29,154 bases of DNA, from IMG/VR virus record IMGVR_UViG_3300023109_000090, positions 1-29,154 of that record; one strand, 5' to 3'. The notes beneath the pieces were generated by a model that saw only the letters and a program-made list of their open reading frames with translations, was not told the DNA's origin and made no database searches. The position numbers and the translations under genes are program-made. The DNA comes from a virus. The stretch's first letter is position 1; the number at the start of each line of letters is the position of its first letter. Below, piece after piece: positions 18,498 to 26,296 of this stretch.

Positions 18498-20714
18498 TTA
18501 TTTTATTATTTTTGATGTGTTACCAGTGTTAGTATATCTTGATATGTTAAGGTTTAATGCTGGTTTTTTTATGTCAGCGTGAGGCTTGTATAAGTGCCGG
18601 TTGCAAGCCATTATAGCCAAGCCAGAACTTATTGCAGCATCAAACTTTGTACGTTTATTTATATCAAACCTACTCCATTCATTCAGCGTTTGGTTAAAGT
18701 ATACGTTTCCGTAATTACCATCACCTTTGTGGCCTACGTGGTCTTGTATATACATTTCTATTGCCGCGGCGTGAGCTTGCTTTATATCTTCACTAGAGTT
18801 TGGTATACCACCAACTTCTTTTTCTGCCACGGACAACTTGTTCCATGTTTTGTCTGGTCTATTCATGCTAAAACCTCTATATCCTCTACGCTTTAAATAG
18901 TAAAGCAATCTAGGTTTATTGTTCTCAGCGAGCAATGGCATACCATAAAATACTAAAGCCATTAACACGTCTTCAAAAAATATTTCAGCGGTTTGTGGTC
19001 TTGCAATGTATTCTAAGAACATATGATTTGGCGGAGCGTCTTCCATTGAAAACTTTGTTAAACCGTGCAAAGCACCTTTAGATCCTTTACCGTCTACCGT
19101 TCCACTAATATCGTAGCTATCACACCCAAAAGCACCAACATGCTCATTACCCGGGTGTTTAACTCCGTTCTTTGTTATAACTCTATTCTGAAGGTTTACT
19201 GGTGGAACCCAACTAATGTTGAACCTACCTTTTGGATCTGGATAAAAAACTACTTTTGTATCTTTTACTCCGTTCACCCATTGGAAATTACCCGTGTTAA
19301 CTACAGAGCTATTTCTAATGCCTTCATTGTAATCTATCTGTTCGTATATCTTAACTAAGTTAAATATACTGTTTTTCGCTTCATCTCTGAAAGCGTGTTC
19401 TTCTGTTCTAGGAAACTGACGGTAAAATTCATTTAAACCATCTTGATCTCCTTTTAATCCATCAGCTTCGTTTTCCCAGTGCTCAATAATACCTATGTCT
19501 ATTAGTTCACCATCGGGTCCACAAACGTCGCGTCCGGGAGTATTAAACACAGGTGCTCCAAATTCATCAATGAATCCTTCATAGTTCCATTCCATTGGGA
19601 TAAACATAGAGTATAAACCAGAACGTGTTTGACCATTTCTATTTCTTTGTGTTACATCGCTGTCTTGATATAACTTTTTAAAATTATCGCCACCTTTGTC
19701 TAAGGCGTTGCTTGTTGAACCCATCATACACTTTCCAACTATTCTAGAACCTAGTCTAAGACAAGTTTTTGTAACCCGCCAGTTGTTTAGTATATTGTCA
19801 GGCCTTTCCCACTTGCCACTTTCGTCGTGTACAAGTAAAGAAAGTTTTTCACCATCATAACTGTTGTCACCAGTGTTCTTCCAGTCAATCGTAGTGTCTA
19901 GACCTTTTATATCTTCTAGTTTTTCGTTTACCTCTATTTTCTTACGAGTAAACTTACTCGCCGGCACACGGTACGCTAGCTCAGACTTAGGTCTGTCCAT
20001 ACCATCTTGTATTGGCTTAAAGAAAAAAGGATAATTTATTGATATAGGCACAACCTTGTCAGTAAACATCTTTTTTGCATCAGCCCCACTTTTGGATAGT
20101 ATTCCATATCTACTATCACTCGATATTGTAGCTAAGTTAACGGTTTCAGCAGAGCTCATAAAAGAAAAGCCAGAACGTCTGTTTTTAAGGTAACACATGC
20201 CGTAGCATCTTTTGTCAGCTTTACAAGCTTCCCAAAATATAAAAAACAATCTATTAGCTTCACGAAAGTCTGGCGCACCAACGTCTATTTTCGACCATTG
20301 GAGGTACATATAGTGAGCTCCTGTAAGATAAGTTGAAACACTATCGTTTTGAAACCAAAAACCTTCATCTCTTCTTTTGAATTCTTCATCTATATAATCG
20401 TACCATTGTTCTTTTTGCTCTTCAGGGTAAGCTCTCCAGTCAAATATATTTTTTATTTTTTCTAAAGGCTTAGGATATTCTATTTTACGCCATTTTTTTT
20501 CGTCGTTAGTGTAAACGTTACTAGGCGCTTTTGGTAAAGCAATTTTTAAGTTTTGAATCTCGTATATATCACCTATTTGGCCAGTCTTTGATATAACAAC
20601 AACATCGTGCTCGTTGTCATACCCATACCTCCACTTTCTACCTTTATTAAGTCTACTGATTGTAGTTTTCTTAATAGGCTCAATTATACTATATAGTGTT
20701 TGCTCGTAACTCAT
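18498..20714 (-). CDS. terL: terminase large subunit, 738 aa
   Basis: This is the DNA-packaging motor: an ATPase plus headful or site-specific nuclease. The ATPase has a degenerate Walker A-like stretch KNRRSGFSF at residues 177-185, in which the usual GKT/S is absent, a Walker B LLVHDE at about 293-298, and a coupling-type motif GSTSN at about 342. The C-terminal RNase H-like nuclease shows three acidic residues in the expected spacing: Asp532 (GCDSYD), Glu597 (LLAENNKP) and Asp692 (KFDAAISSG). The pattern and length match crAss-like terminases as I recall them. The ATG overlaps the stop of the preceding small gene (ATGA), suggesting coupled translation of small and large subunits. There is a 4-base gap to the portal gene. 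Confidence 0.93.
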   Translation of the reverse strand: MSYEQTLYSIIEPIKKTTISRLNKGRKWRYGYDNEHDVVVISKTGQIGDIYEIQNLKIALPKAPSNVYTNDEKKWRKIEYPKPLEKIKNIFDWRAYPEEQKEQWYDYIDEEFKRRDEGFWFQNDSVSTYLTGAHYMYLQWSKIDVGAPDFREANRLFFIFWEACKADKRCYGMCYLKNRRSGFSFMSSAETVNLATISSDSRYGILSKSGADAKKMFTDKVVPISINYPFFFKPIQDGMDRPKSELAYRVPASKFTRKKIEVNEKLEDIKGLDTTIDWKNTGDNSYDGEKLSLLVHDESGKWERPDNILNNWRVTKTCLRLGSRIVGKCMMGSTSNALDKGGDNFKKLYQDSDVTQRNRNGQTRSGLYSMFIPMEWNYEGFIDEFGAPVFNTPGRDVCGPDGELIDIGIIEHWENEADGLKGDQDGLNEFYRQFPRTEEHAFRDEAKNSIFNLVKIYEQIDYNEGIRNSSVVNTGNFQWVNGVKDTKVVFYPDPKGRFNISWVPPVNLQNRVITKNGVKHPGNEHVGAFGCDSYDISGTVDGKGSKGALHGLTKFSMEDAPPNHMFLEYIARPQTAEIFFEDVLMALVFYGMPLLAENNKPRLLYYLKRRGYRGFSMNRPDKTWNKLSVAEKEVGGIPNSSEDIKQAHAAAIEMYIQDHVGHKGDGNYGNVYFNQTLNEWSRFDINKRTKFDAAISSGLAIMACNRHLYKPHADIKKPALNLNISRYTNTGNTSKIIK

Positions 20715-20986
20715 TTAGATCTTCCTTCAGCAAATCCTTTAAACACTCGCTCTTCTTTCTTCTCAGATTCTTTTCCACTGAGCATCGCCTCTTCCTCTTG
20801 TATTCTGTTAAGTATTTCAAATGCATCAAATATAGCGAGTTTCTTCGTTGCGGCGGCGTTTTTAAGTCTGTCAGCAGTAATATCATCACCACTATCAACG
20901 ATAGCCTCTTTAGCCACCTTGATGAGCTCTTCAACGGCCTTATGCCCAGCTTGGATTATACTCTTCTTCGTCTCCTTGATATTCAT
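20711..20986 (-). CDS. putative terminase small subunit, 91 aa
   Basis: This 91-residue, largely helical protein (IIQAGHKAVEELIKVAKEAI, DRLKNAAATKKLAIFDAFEI) ends with a charged tail, GFAEGRSK. It sits immediately upstream of the large terminase and shares an ATGA overlap with it. Position, size and helical content fit a DNA-recognising small terminase. There is no diagnostic motif, and the helices do not form an obvious helix-turn-helix by eye, so the call rests on context. The start at 20986 lies inside the last 47 bases of the preceding gene; it is favoured because it has the AATTAAAT leader seen elsewhere and keeps the conserved-looking N-terminus MNIKETKK. Confidence 0.55.
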   Translation of the reverse strand: MNIKETKKSIIQAGHKAVEELIKVAKEAIVDSGDDITADRLKNAAATKKLAIFDAFEILNRIQEEEAMLSGKESEKKEERVFKGFAEGRSK

Positions 20987-21521
20987 ATTTAATTGTAATA
21001 AAACTAGATAGCACTCTATAAAGTCTTTCTCCTTCTATGATAAACTCGTATTTAGAGTTTGGCCTTACGCCTACAAGATCACCTAAGTCTACAGTTCCAT
21101 CTGTATACCTAACTATACCTACTAAAGGTCTTTCAGAGTCAGTGTTATACTTGTCAATAGCTTTAATAGGCTTTACAAAGCAATAGCCTTTTGGAGTTGT
21201 ATATTTGTTATTTCTTTTAATTAAAAATATTTGATCTATAGAAACAACGTATGTATGCTCGTCTATGAAGCTTCTACTATTTTTTTCTCTACCCTTAACA
21301 TCGTGCCATCTTCTAAAAACGTTGTGATGAACTATAACCTCATCTCCAACCTTAATATCTGTTTTCCCAACTGTTGGTACAGCTAAAACTTTAGCTAACC
21401 TATTAACGTGTTGATGGTTAAATATCTCACTGTTAACTATTAAGTTTTTATCGCCAACCTTCTTAACGTTGTTGTATCTTTGACCAACAGGCGTTATAAC
21501 AAAGTCATAGACACTTTTCAT
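20940..21521 (-). CDS. GroES-like fold protein, 193 aa
   Basis: The central part resembles the GroES beta-barrel: KVLAVP, then DIKVGDEVIVHHNVFRRW, then VVSIDQIFLI. These correspond to the GEVLAVG, VKVGD-VIF and ILAI elements of bacterial co-chaperonins. The stretch KNLIVNSEIFNHQHVNRL would replace the mobile loop. The N-terminal (residues 1-30) and C-terminal extensions (about 110-193, ending GDEEEYNPSWA) are not found in normal ~97-residue GroES. It could be a second co-chaperonin or a GroES-fold protein adapted to another job in head assembly. Its start overlaps the preceding stop by one base (TAATG), and its 3' end overlaps the putative small terminase by 47 bases. The fold assignment is by eye. 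Confidence 0.5.
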   Translation of the reverse strand: MKSVYDFVITPVGQRYNNVKKVGDKNLIVNSEIFNHQHVNRLAKVLAVPTVGKTDIKVGDEVIVHHNVFRRWHDVKGREKNSRSFIDEHTYVVSIDQIFLIKRNNKYTTPKGYCFVKPIKAIDKYNTDSERPLVGIVRYTDGTVDLGDLVGVRPNSKYEFIIEGERLYRVLSSFITIKYEYQGDEEEYNPSWA

Positions 21522-21742
21522 TAATATTGAAGGTTATATTCAATTGAAACAGCCATGTTTTTATTAAAGTCTTTCCAAGGCAGTACGTCGTTACCTTTTC
21601 TAATATAGATAGAAAACTTATCATCTTCTTCGATTATGTCACAGATAGTATGCCCTCCATAGACCTCTTGGCCTACGGAGTAATGCATAGCATCTATTTT
21701 ATAATCTTTACCTATTGTAATTTTACGAATCAGCTTGCTCAT
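21521..21742 (-). CDS. small protein of unknown function, 73 aa
   Basis: I do not recognise this 73-residue protein. It looks like a small all-beta fold: KLIRKITIGKDYKI, a VGQEVYGGHTICDIIEED segment, then FSIYIRKGNDVLPWKDF and a final strand ending YNLQY. It overlaps the upstream coiled-coil gene by 20 bases and the downstream GroES-like gene by one base (TAATG), so it belongs to a tightly coupled translational string. The compact start at 21742 keeps a complete first strand. A role alongside the neighbouring GroES-like protein or the terminase is possible but not shown. Confidence 0.65.
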   Translation of the reverse strand: MSKLIRKITIGKDYKIDAMHYSVGQEVYGGHTICDIIEEDDKFSIYIRKGNDVLPWKDFNKNMAVSIEYNLQY

Positions 21743-22004
21743 CTTCCTCGTATTTTATAGTACCATCTTGAATAGCAATATTACACGTGCCATACTCTTC
21801 TTCAAGAGACTGCTGAAGCTCTTTTATAGCGGCTTGCATTTGTTCTGCTTGATGAAGTATTTGATGTTTTTGAACTTCTAGTCTACCTAAGTTAGCGTGA
21901 CTTTCGTTTATTGCAGAGACAATACCTTGTAGTTTAGCCAGCTGCTCATCATTGATTTTACTTGGCCTAAGGTCTTTAACCTTGGCCGTCTTTCTTTTTG
22001 CCAT
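21723..22004 (-). CDS. coiled-coil protein of unknown function, 93 aa
   Basis: A basic N-terminus (MAKRKTAKVKDLRPSKI) leads into a long helix from about residue 18 to 70, rich in Leu, Gln, Glu and Ala with heptad-like spacing (INESHANLGRLEVQKHQIL, then QAAIKELQQSLEEEY). A short beta tail follows (NIAIQDGTIKYEED). I recall similar small coiled-coil proteins upstream of the terminase in uncultured marine phages, without a known function. It has the typical A/T leader (AAATTAAATT before ATG) and overlaps the next gene by 20 bases. Oligomerisation is likely; a small-terminase or scaffolding-accessory role would be guesswork. Confidence 0.65.
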   Translation of the reverse strand: MAKRKTAKVKDLRPSKINDEQLAKLQGIVSAINESHANLGRLEVQKHQILHQAEQMQAAIKELQQSLEEEYGTCNIAIQDGTIKYEEDEQADS

Positions 22005-22036
22005 AATTTAATTTGATTTAAGTTAATTGTTAATTG

Positions 22037-22801
22037 TTAATATTCAAAGCCAAGTCTAAGGCTTATTGGGTTAACTGGCCCAAATTCAAAGTTGTTAGCT
22101 ATAGCTGGAGAAGAATCTACAACAATACTATTAGCGCCTAAAGATTGCACTGTCATGTCAGCTGATTTAGTACCGTCAGTAGTCGCGTTTGAAGCATATA
22201 TTACATCTCCAACTGCAAATATTTCTCTAGGATCTACGGCATCTACTGGTATAGTCAAAACGTCAGCATCGTGACCATCAGCGTCGTTGACTAAGACCCC
22301 TGTGCCAAAATCAAAAACAGCTTCAGCAATACCGGCCACATATATAGTTTGATACCCAGGATTATCATTAACAAGCTCTCCATCTAAAATTAAATCAGGA
22401 TAAACTGCTGTAGGCGTGGTGGTTGAGTAGTTTTTTCCTAAAAGGCTGTATACTACAAAGCTATCAAGAACAGAATCCGCTTGCTCACCCATATCAACGT
22501 TGAAAAATCCTTGAATATAATCTCTAGCTAAAATAGCTTTTTGTTTGTTCATAGTGTCGTTAGGACTTCCTATAGAAGGTGGAGCTACATTATTTATTGA
22601 TTTTGCAAATATTAAGCTAAAAAGCTCTCCACCTTGAGCAGCGCCGTTTGTTCCTAAAATGTAGCCAGAAATATCTTTTAGTTTTACGGTTCCTTTAGGT
22701 ATTTCTACAGCTATCCAATCAAAAAGTATATCTCCAGCGGCAAAGGCAGCTTTTGATTTTACCGTAGGCTTTATTTCTCCTGTTTTGTAATTTCCTTTCA
22801 T
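22037..22801 (-). CDS. beta-rich probable head-decoration/structural protein, 254 aa
   Basis: This 254-residue protein starts MKGNYKTGEIKP and is rich in Ala, Gly, Val, Asp and Thr with alternating hydrophobic residues. No transmembrane segment or catalytic motif is visible. The pattern AAGDILFDWIAVEIPKGTV near the N-terminus and DAVDPREIFAVGDVIYAS near residue 190 suggest beta-sandwich or barrel folds. I recall similarly starting proteins in marine phages near head genes, so a capsid decoration or head-fibre protein is my best guess; it remains unproven. It starts two bases after the stop of the putative holin gene and has an A/T-only leader lying within that gene's end. Confidence 0.55.
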   Translation of the reverse strand: MKGNYKTGEIKPTVKSKAAFAAGDILFDWIAVEIPKGTVKLKDISGYILGTNGAAQGGELFSLIFAKSINNVAPPSIGSPNDTMNKQKAILARDYIQGFFNVDMGEQADSVLDSFVVYSLLGKNYSTTTPTAVYPDLILDGELVNDNPGYQTIYVAGIAEAVFDFGTGVLVNDADGHDADVLTIPVDAVDPREIFAVGDVIYASNATTDGTKSADMTVQSLGANSIVVDSSPAIANNFEFGPVNPISLRLGFEY

Positions 22802-22803
22802 TT

Positions 22804-23223
22804 TTATTTATTTACTTGTTCGTTTTTCTTTGAACTTCCACCGAAGAAGAAGTCTATTATTGTATTTACTTTAGCACTCATTGCACCAAAGATGCTTGAT
22901 ATAAAACTTATTTCAAATTCACCAAGATCTATACTCTTAGTTACAAAATAATTGAACATTATAAATGTTATGCCAAAATATGCTACAGTAAATAACGTTG
23001 CTAGAACCTTTTGAATAACAGCATCGTCTTTATACATATCTCTTGCAGACTTGCGATCTTCGACCTCTTTTGCAAACGCTTCCTTTTCTGCTTCCAAGAG
23101 TAGCTTCTTAAGAGCCAGCTTTGCTTGATCTCTTTCTTTATCTGTCGTGATAACTTTGTCGAGTATTCCTTCTGCATTGTCTAAGACTTTACCTAAAAGC
23201 CCTCCCATTATATTCTGTATCAT
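22804..23223 (-). CDS. putative holin (Holin_3TM-like), 139 aa
   Basis: A holin forms membrane lesions that start lysis. I use the ATG at 23223, which begins MIQNIMGGLLGKVLDNAEG one base after the preceding stop. The longer frame extending to 23301 lies within the upstream gene and adds an unlikely N-terminus. The order of parts fits the Holin_3TM type as I recall it: a short amphipathic or hydrophobic start; a charged helical region (TTDKERDQAKLALKKLLLE, FAKEVEDRKSARDMYKDD); a clear transmembrane helix at about residues 78-102 (LATLFTVAYFGITFIMFNYF); a second hydrophobic segment at about 108-133 (ISFISSIFGAMSAKVN, IDFFFGGSS); and a Lys-rich tail. The neighbouring HExxH protein could be a lysis partner. 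Confidence 0.65.
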   Translation of the reverse strand: MIQNIMGGLLGKVLDNAEGILDKVITTDKERDQAKLALKKLLLEAEKEAFAKEVEDRKSARDMYKDDAVIQKVLATLFTVAYFGITFIMFNYFVTKSIDLGEFEISFISSIFGAMSAKVNTIIDFFFGGSSKKNEQVNK

Positions 23224-23224
23224 A

Positions 23225-23653
23225 TTAGTGCTCGTTTCCGTTGTTAGCGTCATCTTCCCAAGGAAAGCCACCGTCACCAGCTTCTTTCCATTGACCATCA
23301 ACCTTAATCATATCTTTACCGTTGATAGTTTCACGCATAAACGTTTCTCCATTAAATTTTATATAGTTGTCACCATAAGCCAACTTGCCAGTACGCATGT
23401 CAGTAGCATGTCTCATCTCGTGGTTAATAACTTGTCTTTCTTCAGCGCTACCAGGAACTATCTTGTTACTAATATATATAGATCCGTCCATGTTAGCTTC
23501 GCCTAGTATGCCTTGTTCTAGGTTTTTTCTAATAACTGGAGTTCCTGGAACAGACACATCACTTTCTCCGCCTTCTTTACCAAACTTCATTTTTTTAGTA
23601 ACCTGGCCTGATGATGCTATTGGTCTTTTTCCTTTTCCTAGTTTGAACCCCAT
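23225..23653 (-). CDS. HExxH-motif putative zinc metallopeptidase, 142 aa
   Basis: Residues 78-82 read HEMRH, a zincin-type HExxH, within EERQVINHEMRHATDMRTG. It is preceded by a beta strand (GSIYISNKIVPG), the usual arrangement in metallopeptidases. No third zinc ligand is obvious; the Asp at residue 85 (HATDMRTG) or a later Glu could serve. The N-terminal ~45 residues are basic and Gly-rich and may be disordered. No secretion signal is visible. The gene lies between a winged-helix-like gene and the putative holin, so it may act on the cell wall during lysis, or as a virion maturation or entry peptidase. The start overlaps the previous stop by one base (TAATG). The motif is clear; substrate and activity are unknown. 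Confidence 0.6.
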   Translation of the reverse strand: MGFKLGKGKRPIASSGQVTKKMKFGKEGGESDVSVPGTPVIRKNLEQGILGEANMDGSIYISNKIVPGSAEERQVINHEMRHATDMRTGKLAYGDNYIKFNGETFMRETINGKDMIKVDGQWKEAGDGGFPWEDDANNGNEH

Positions 23654-24093
23654 TATCTATCTTTATCTTTTATCATATCGTCTATCGCCTTGTTAAAGAC
23701 TTTATCAGTATATGTTTTATTATCGTAAAATACACTTCTTTCAGATGTTGGCATATCTTCTTCGCCAAGTAGTATTCTGTATATTCTACTTATTAATTGC
23801 TGGCATTTAAACGATGTTTTAAATACTGAGTATTTTATCGTTGTTCTATTCCTGTGTCTCCACACTTCAATCCAGCCTAACTTTCTTAGTTTATCCCACC
23901 GAGTTTTATCCCAGCTCATGGTATAAGTACCATCTATAAATTCTTGTCTAGTAAACCGTTTCTTGCAATCTAAATATATTAGCAGTTCAAGATCGGCATC
24001 TGTTAACCCGTAAGTCTTACAAGCCCACTTTCTAGTGAGCCTGTAATACTTAAGGATTTGTAATTCACGTAAATCGTGACTAGTTAATCTCAA
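23653..24093 (-). CDS. winged helix-turn-helix-like protein, TTG start, 146 aa
   Basis: The first ~110 residues have the helix pattern of a MarR-type winged helix: LRELQILKYYRLTRKWACK, then YGLTDADLELLIYLD, FTRQEFIDG, and a wing-like KLGWIEVWRHRNRTTIKY. Many Arg and Lys in the recognition and wing area fit nucleic-acid binding. The C-terminal tail (TYTDKVFNKAIDDMIKD) is helical. No ATG lies before residue ~59, so the start is a TTG, six bases after the upstream stop (TAG-CGA-TTG). That keeps the conserved-looking LTSHDLREL N-terminus. I recall relatives in uncultured marine phages near lysis and head genes. It may regulate late transcription or be structural; there is no direct evidence of DNA binding. 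Confidence 0.6.
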   Translation of the reverse strand: MRLTSHDLRELQILKYYRLTRKWACKTYGLTDADLELLIYLDCKKRFTRQEFIDGTYTMSWDKTRWDKLRKLGWIEVWRHRNRTTIKYSVFKTSFKCQQLISRIYRILLGEEDMPTSERSVFYDNKTYTDKVFNKAIDDMIKDKDR

Positions 24094-24099
24094 TCGCTA

Positions 24100-24411
24100 C
24101 TAAGATTGTAATGTAACTGCTACAGAAGTTATAGACTTGTGACAGAATTCACCAGCAGCATCATCCGCCACCATTACAACACCGTTTCCTATTCCGTTAG
24201 CTTGTTTTAGTATCGCCAACATAACAGCTCTTTCTTCTCCAGATGTTACTGATAGAACAACCTCGTCAGCATCTAAATCTGCAGTACCACCAGCAACGTT
24301 AGCAAAGTGTAGCGTTACAGTAGTATCGGCTGTTACGATTCCGTTTAGTTTTCTAGAGTTGTAAGCGTAAGCTACGCTCGTTGAGTCTACAAATAAAAAG
24401 TAATTTTCCAT
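24100..24411 (-). CDS. small beta-rich protein of unknown function, 103 aa
   Basis: This 103-residue protein (MENYFLFVDSTSVAYAYNSR) appears to be a single alpha/beta or beta domain. It has a strand-rich N-terminal half (TADTTVTLHFANVAG, EVVLSVTSGEE), one central helix (RAVMLAILKQANG) and further strands to the end (GVVMVADDA, SITSVAVTLQS). No signal or membrane segment is present. It is separated from GroES by a 72-base gap with an A-rich leader ending in eight A before the ATG. I recall proteins with the same start in marine phage head regions; a small virion protein is the likeliest class, but function is unknown. Confidence 0.6.
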   Translation of the reverse strand: MENYFLFVDSTSVAYAYNSRKLNGIVTADTTVTLHFANVAGGTADLDADEVVLSVTSGEERAVMLAILKQANGIGNGVVMVADDAAGEFCHKSITSVAVTLQS

Positions 24412-24483
24412 TTTTTTTGTTTTTAATAATTAATAATTTGTTTGTCGTTTTAAGTTTTACGGACTATAGTTTATGGTTTTGGT

Positions 24484-24741
24484 TTAATCAATTAATACCA
24501 CGTCACGTGATTGTATGACTTGGTATAATTTATCGTTATACTGAACTCCGTGTCCAGCGTGTTTATCGTAGTAAACTACGTCTTTGTCTTCTATTCCTTC
24601 AACTAAGTTGCCAGTTGAAATAACATTAGCTTTTATATACCTGTTGTCTTCGTCGATGTCTTCTGTTAATATTAGACCTGCGACTTTCTTAGGTTCAGCT
24701 TTTATGTTCTCTACTACTATGTAATTATTTACTGCTTTCAT
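24484..24741 (-). CDS. groES: co-chaperonin GroES, 85 aa
   Basis: This is a short GroES homologue, the lid of the GroEL folding chamber. The N-terminal strand MKAVNNYIVVENI, the mobile-loop position KKVAGLILTEDI with the hydrophobic IL(T) tripeptide that binds GroEL, then ANVISTGNLVEGIEDKDVVYY and the last strand QSRDVVLID follow the GroES beta-barrel. At 85 residues it is shorter than the ~97 of bacterial GroES, mostly in the roof loop (KHAGHGVQYND). I start at the ATG at 24741; a TTG one codon earlier is possible. The start lies inside the last 17 bases of groEL, so the two are almost certainly translationally coupled. The order groEL-groES is reversed compared with bacterial operons. Confidence 0.88.
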   Translation of the reverse strand: MKAVNNYIVVENIKAEPKKVAGLILTEDIDEDNRYIKANVISTGNLVEGIEDKDVVYYDKHAGHGVQYNDKLYQVIQSRDVVLID

Positions 24742-26296
24742 CAACTCTAATATTTGAAATTACACAATCGGCAGATATAATAGTAGTTACAACAGATACC
24801 GCGTTTTTAAGCGCAGACTTAGTTACAAGTACAGGATCAATAATGCCTTCTTTAATCATATCAGCTTCTTCACCAGTTACTACGTTAACGCCTATGCCTT
24901 CACCTTTAGGTAAGCCTAATGTTTCAAAGCCCGCGTTATTTAATATAGTAACAAATGGCGCTTTAATAGATTCTAATAAAAGCTCTTCACCTACGTTAGT
25001 AGGTTCGATTTTCATAGAAGCGTTAAGGAGGGCAACGCCGCCCCCTGGCACTATACCTTCTTTTAATGCAGCTTTCGTAGCGTAAATCGCATCTTCGACC
25101 CTATCTTTCTTTTCTTTAAGTTCCACTTTTGAGTTTGCCCCAACGCGGATAATTCCAACACTACCTGATAGCATAGACAATCTTTCTTCCAGTTTCTTTT
25201 TAATGAAACCATTTTTTTCGTCAGCAACAAGTTTTGCGACTTGATCAATTCTTTCTGATACATCTTCGTGTAAGTCTTCTATAGTAGTTATAACAGTGTT
25301 TCTATCATCTGTAGCTGAGTATTCAGCTTCTCCTAGTATATCTAGACTTATACCGTCTAAATCATCTCCTAGCTCTTCATTTACAACTTTAGCTCCTGTA
25401 AGAACAGCTAGATCTTTACACGTGTCGTTTTTAGTAGGTCCAAATCCAGGTAGATCAATAATGTTAATTTTGATGTTACCTTTAACTTTATTCATTAAAA
25501 GCGCCGATTTTACTTGCTGTGACACTTTAGCCACTATAAGTAAAGATCGGTTATTCTTTATAACGTGCTCTAGTATAGTTTGTATCTTACGTATATTAGG
25601 TATCTCAGACATACAAATAAGCACTAGAGGATTATCAAGCTCAGCCTTCTGCTTGTCAGTGTTAGTGACAAAGTGAGGCGAAGTAAGACCACACTCTTTT
25701 AATTGTACCCCGTCAACTACATCTACGTAAGTTTCTTCAGTGTCTGACTCTTCCATAAGCACTATACCATCTTTTCCTACTTGATTGTAAGCATCAGATA
25801 TGATACTACCAAGCTCTGCGTCATTGTTACAGCTAATAGCACTAACAGATTTAAGCATATCACCTTCAATAGCAACAGCTACACTGTCTAAGTACTCGTT
25901 TATCTTGTCTAAACCAGACTTGATACCATTTTTTATTTCTCGTGTTGTAGCTTTGTTGTCAGAACTGACTTGCTTTAGCAGTGATTCAGCTAGCACGGTA
26001 GCAGTGGTTGTTCCATCGCCAGCTTCTCTAACTGTATTTCGGGCTGCTTCTTTGATTAAAGTTGCGCCCATGTTTTCAACCGGGTCATATAAGACTACGC
26101 TTTCCGCAACGGTTACACCATCTTTTGTTATGACCGGATTACCTCTGGCATCTTCGTATATTACGCATTTACCAGAGGCTCCTAAGGTTGATTTCACGGC
26201 TTTTGCTAGCTTTTCAACGCCAGCAACCACTTTTTTATTGGCATCTTGGCCAAAAGTAAGATCTTTAACGATCTCACTAGGTAGATTATACTCCAT
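24725..26296 (-). CDS. groEL: chaperonin GroEL (phage-encoded), 523 aa
   Basis: This is the ATP-driven folding chamber, most likely used to fold the phage capsid or other structural proteins. Diagnostic motifs are present: ITKDGVTVA near residue 56, the ATPase GDGTTTATVLA at 93-103 (Asp94 matches E. coli Asp87), the RVEDAIYATKAA segment near 400 carrying the second catalytic Asp, and VPGGGVALL near 415. Apical-domain sequence around 200-340 is divergent, for example ECGLTSPHFVTNTDKQ and LLIVAKVSQQVKSALLMN. The C-terminal GGM tail of bacterial GroEL is missing; the protein ends DESSK. Length is 523 against about 548 in E. coli. Chaperonin genes are known in some marine phages. It has an A/T-only leader (TTTAATTTAATC) and overlaps groES by 17 bases. 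Confidence 0.95.
   Translation of the reverse strand: MEYNLPSEIVKDLTFGQDANKKVVAGVEKLAKAVKSTLGASGKCVIYEDARGNPVITKDGVTVAESVVLYDPVENMGATLIKEAARNTVREAGDGTTTATVLAESLLKQVSSDNKATTREIKNGIKSGLDKINEYLDSVAVAIEGDMLKSVSAISCNNDAELGSIISDAYNQVGKDGIVLMEESDTEETYVDVVDGVQLKECGLTSPHFVTNTDKQKAELDNPLVLICMSEIPNIRKIQTILEHVIKNNRSLLIVAKVSQQVKSALLMNKVKGNIKINIIDLPGFGPTKNDTCKDLAVLTGAKVVNEELGDDLDGISLDILGEAEYSATDDRNTVITTIEDLHEDVSERIDQVAKLVADEKNGFIKKKLEERLSMLSGSVGIIRVGANSKVELKEKKDRVEDAIYATKAALKEGIVPGGGVALLNASMKIEPTNVGEELLLESIKAPFVTILNNAGFETLGLPKGEGIGVNVVTGEEADMIKEGIIDPVLVTKSALKNAVSVVTTIISADCVISNIRVDESSK

Noticed and set aside
20689-20934. Alternative minus-strand frame of 81 codons overlapping the small and large terminase junction
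   Set aside because: It is fully contained in the overlapping region of two better-supported genes and would require a long overlap with both.
23224-23301. Longer start for the holin-like gene
   Set aside because: The extra 26 residues lie in another frame of the HExxH gene, start with a non-ATG codon and do not resemble a holin N-terminus; the ATG at 23223 follows the upstream stop by one base.
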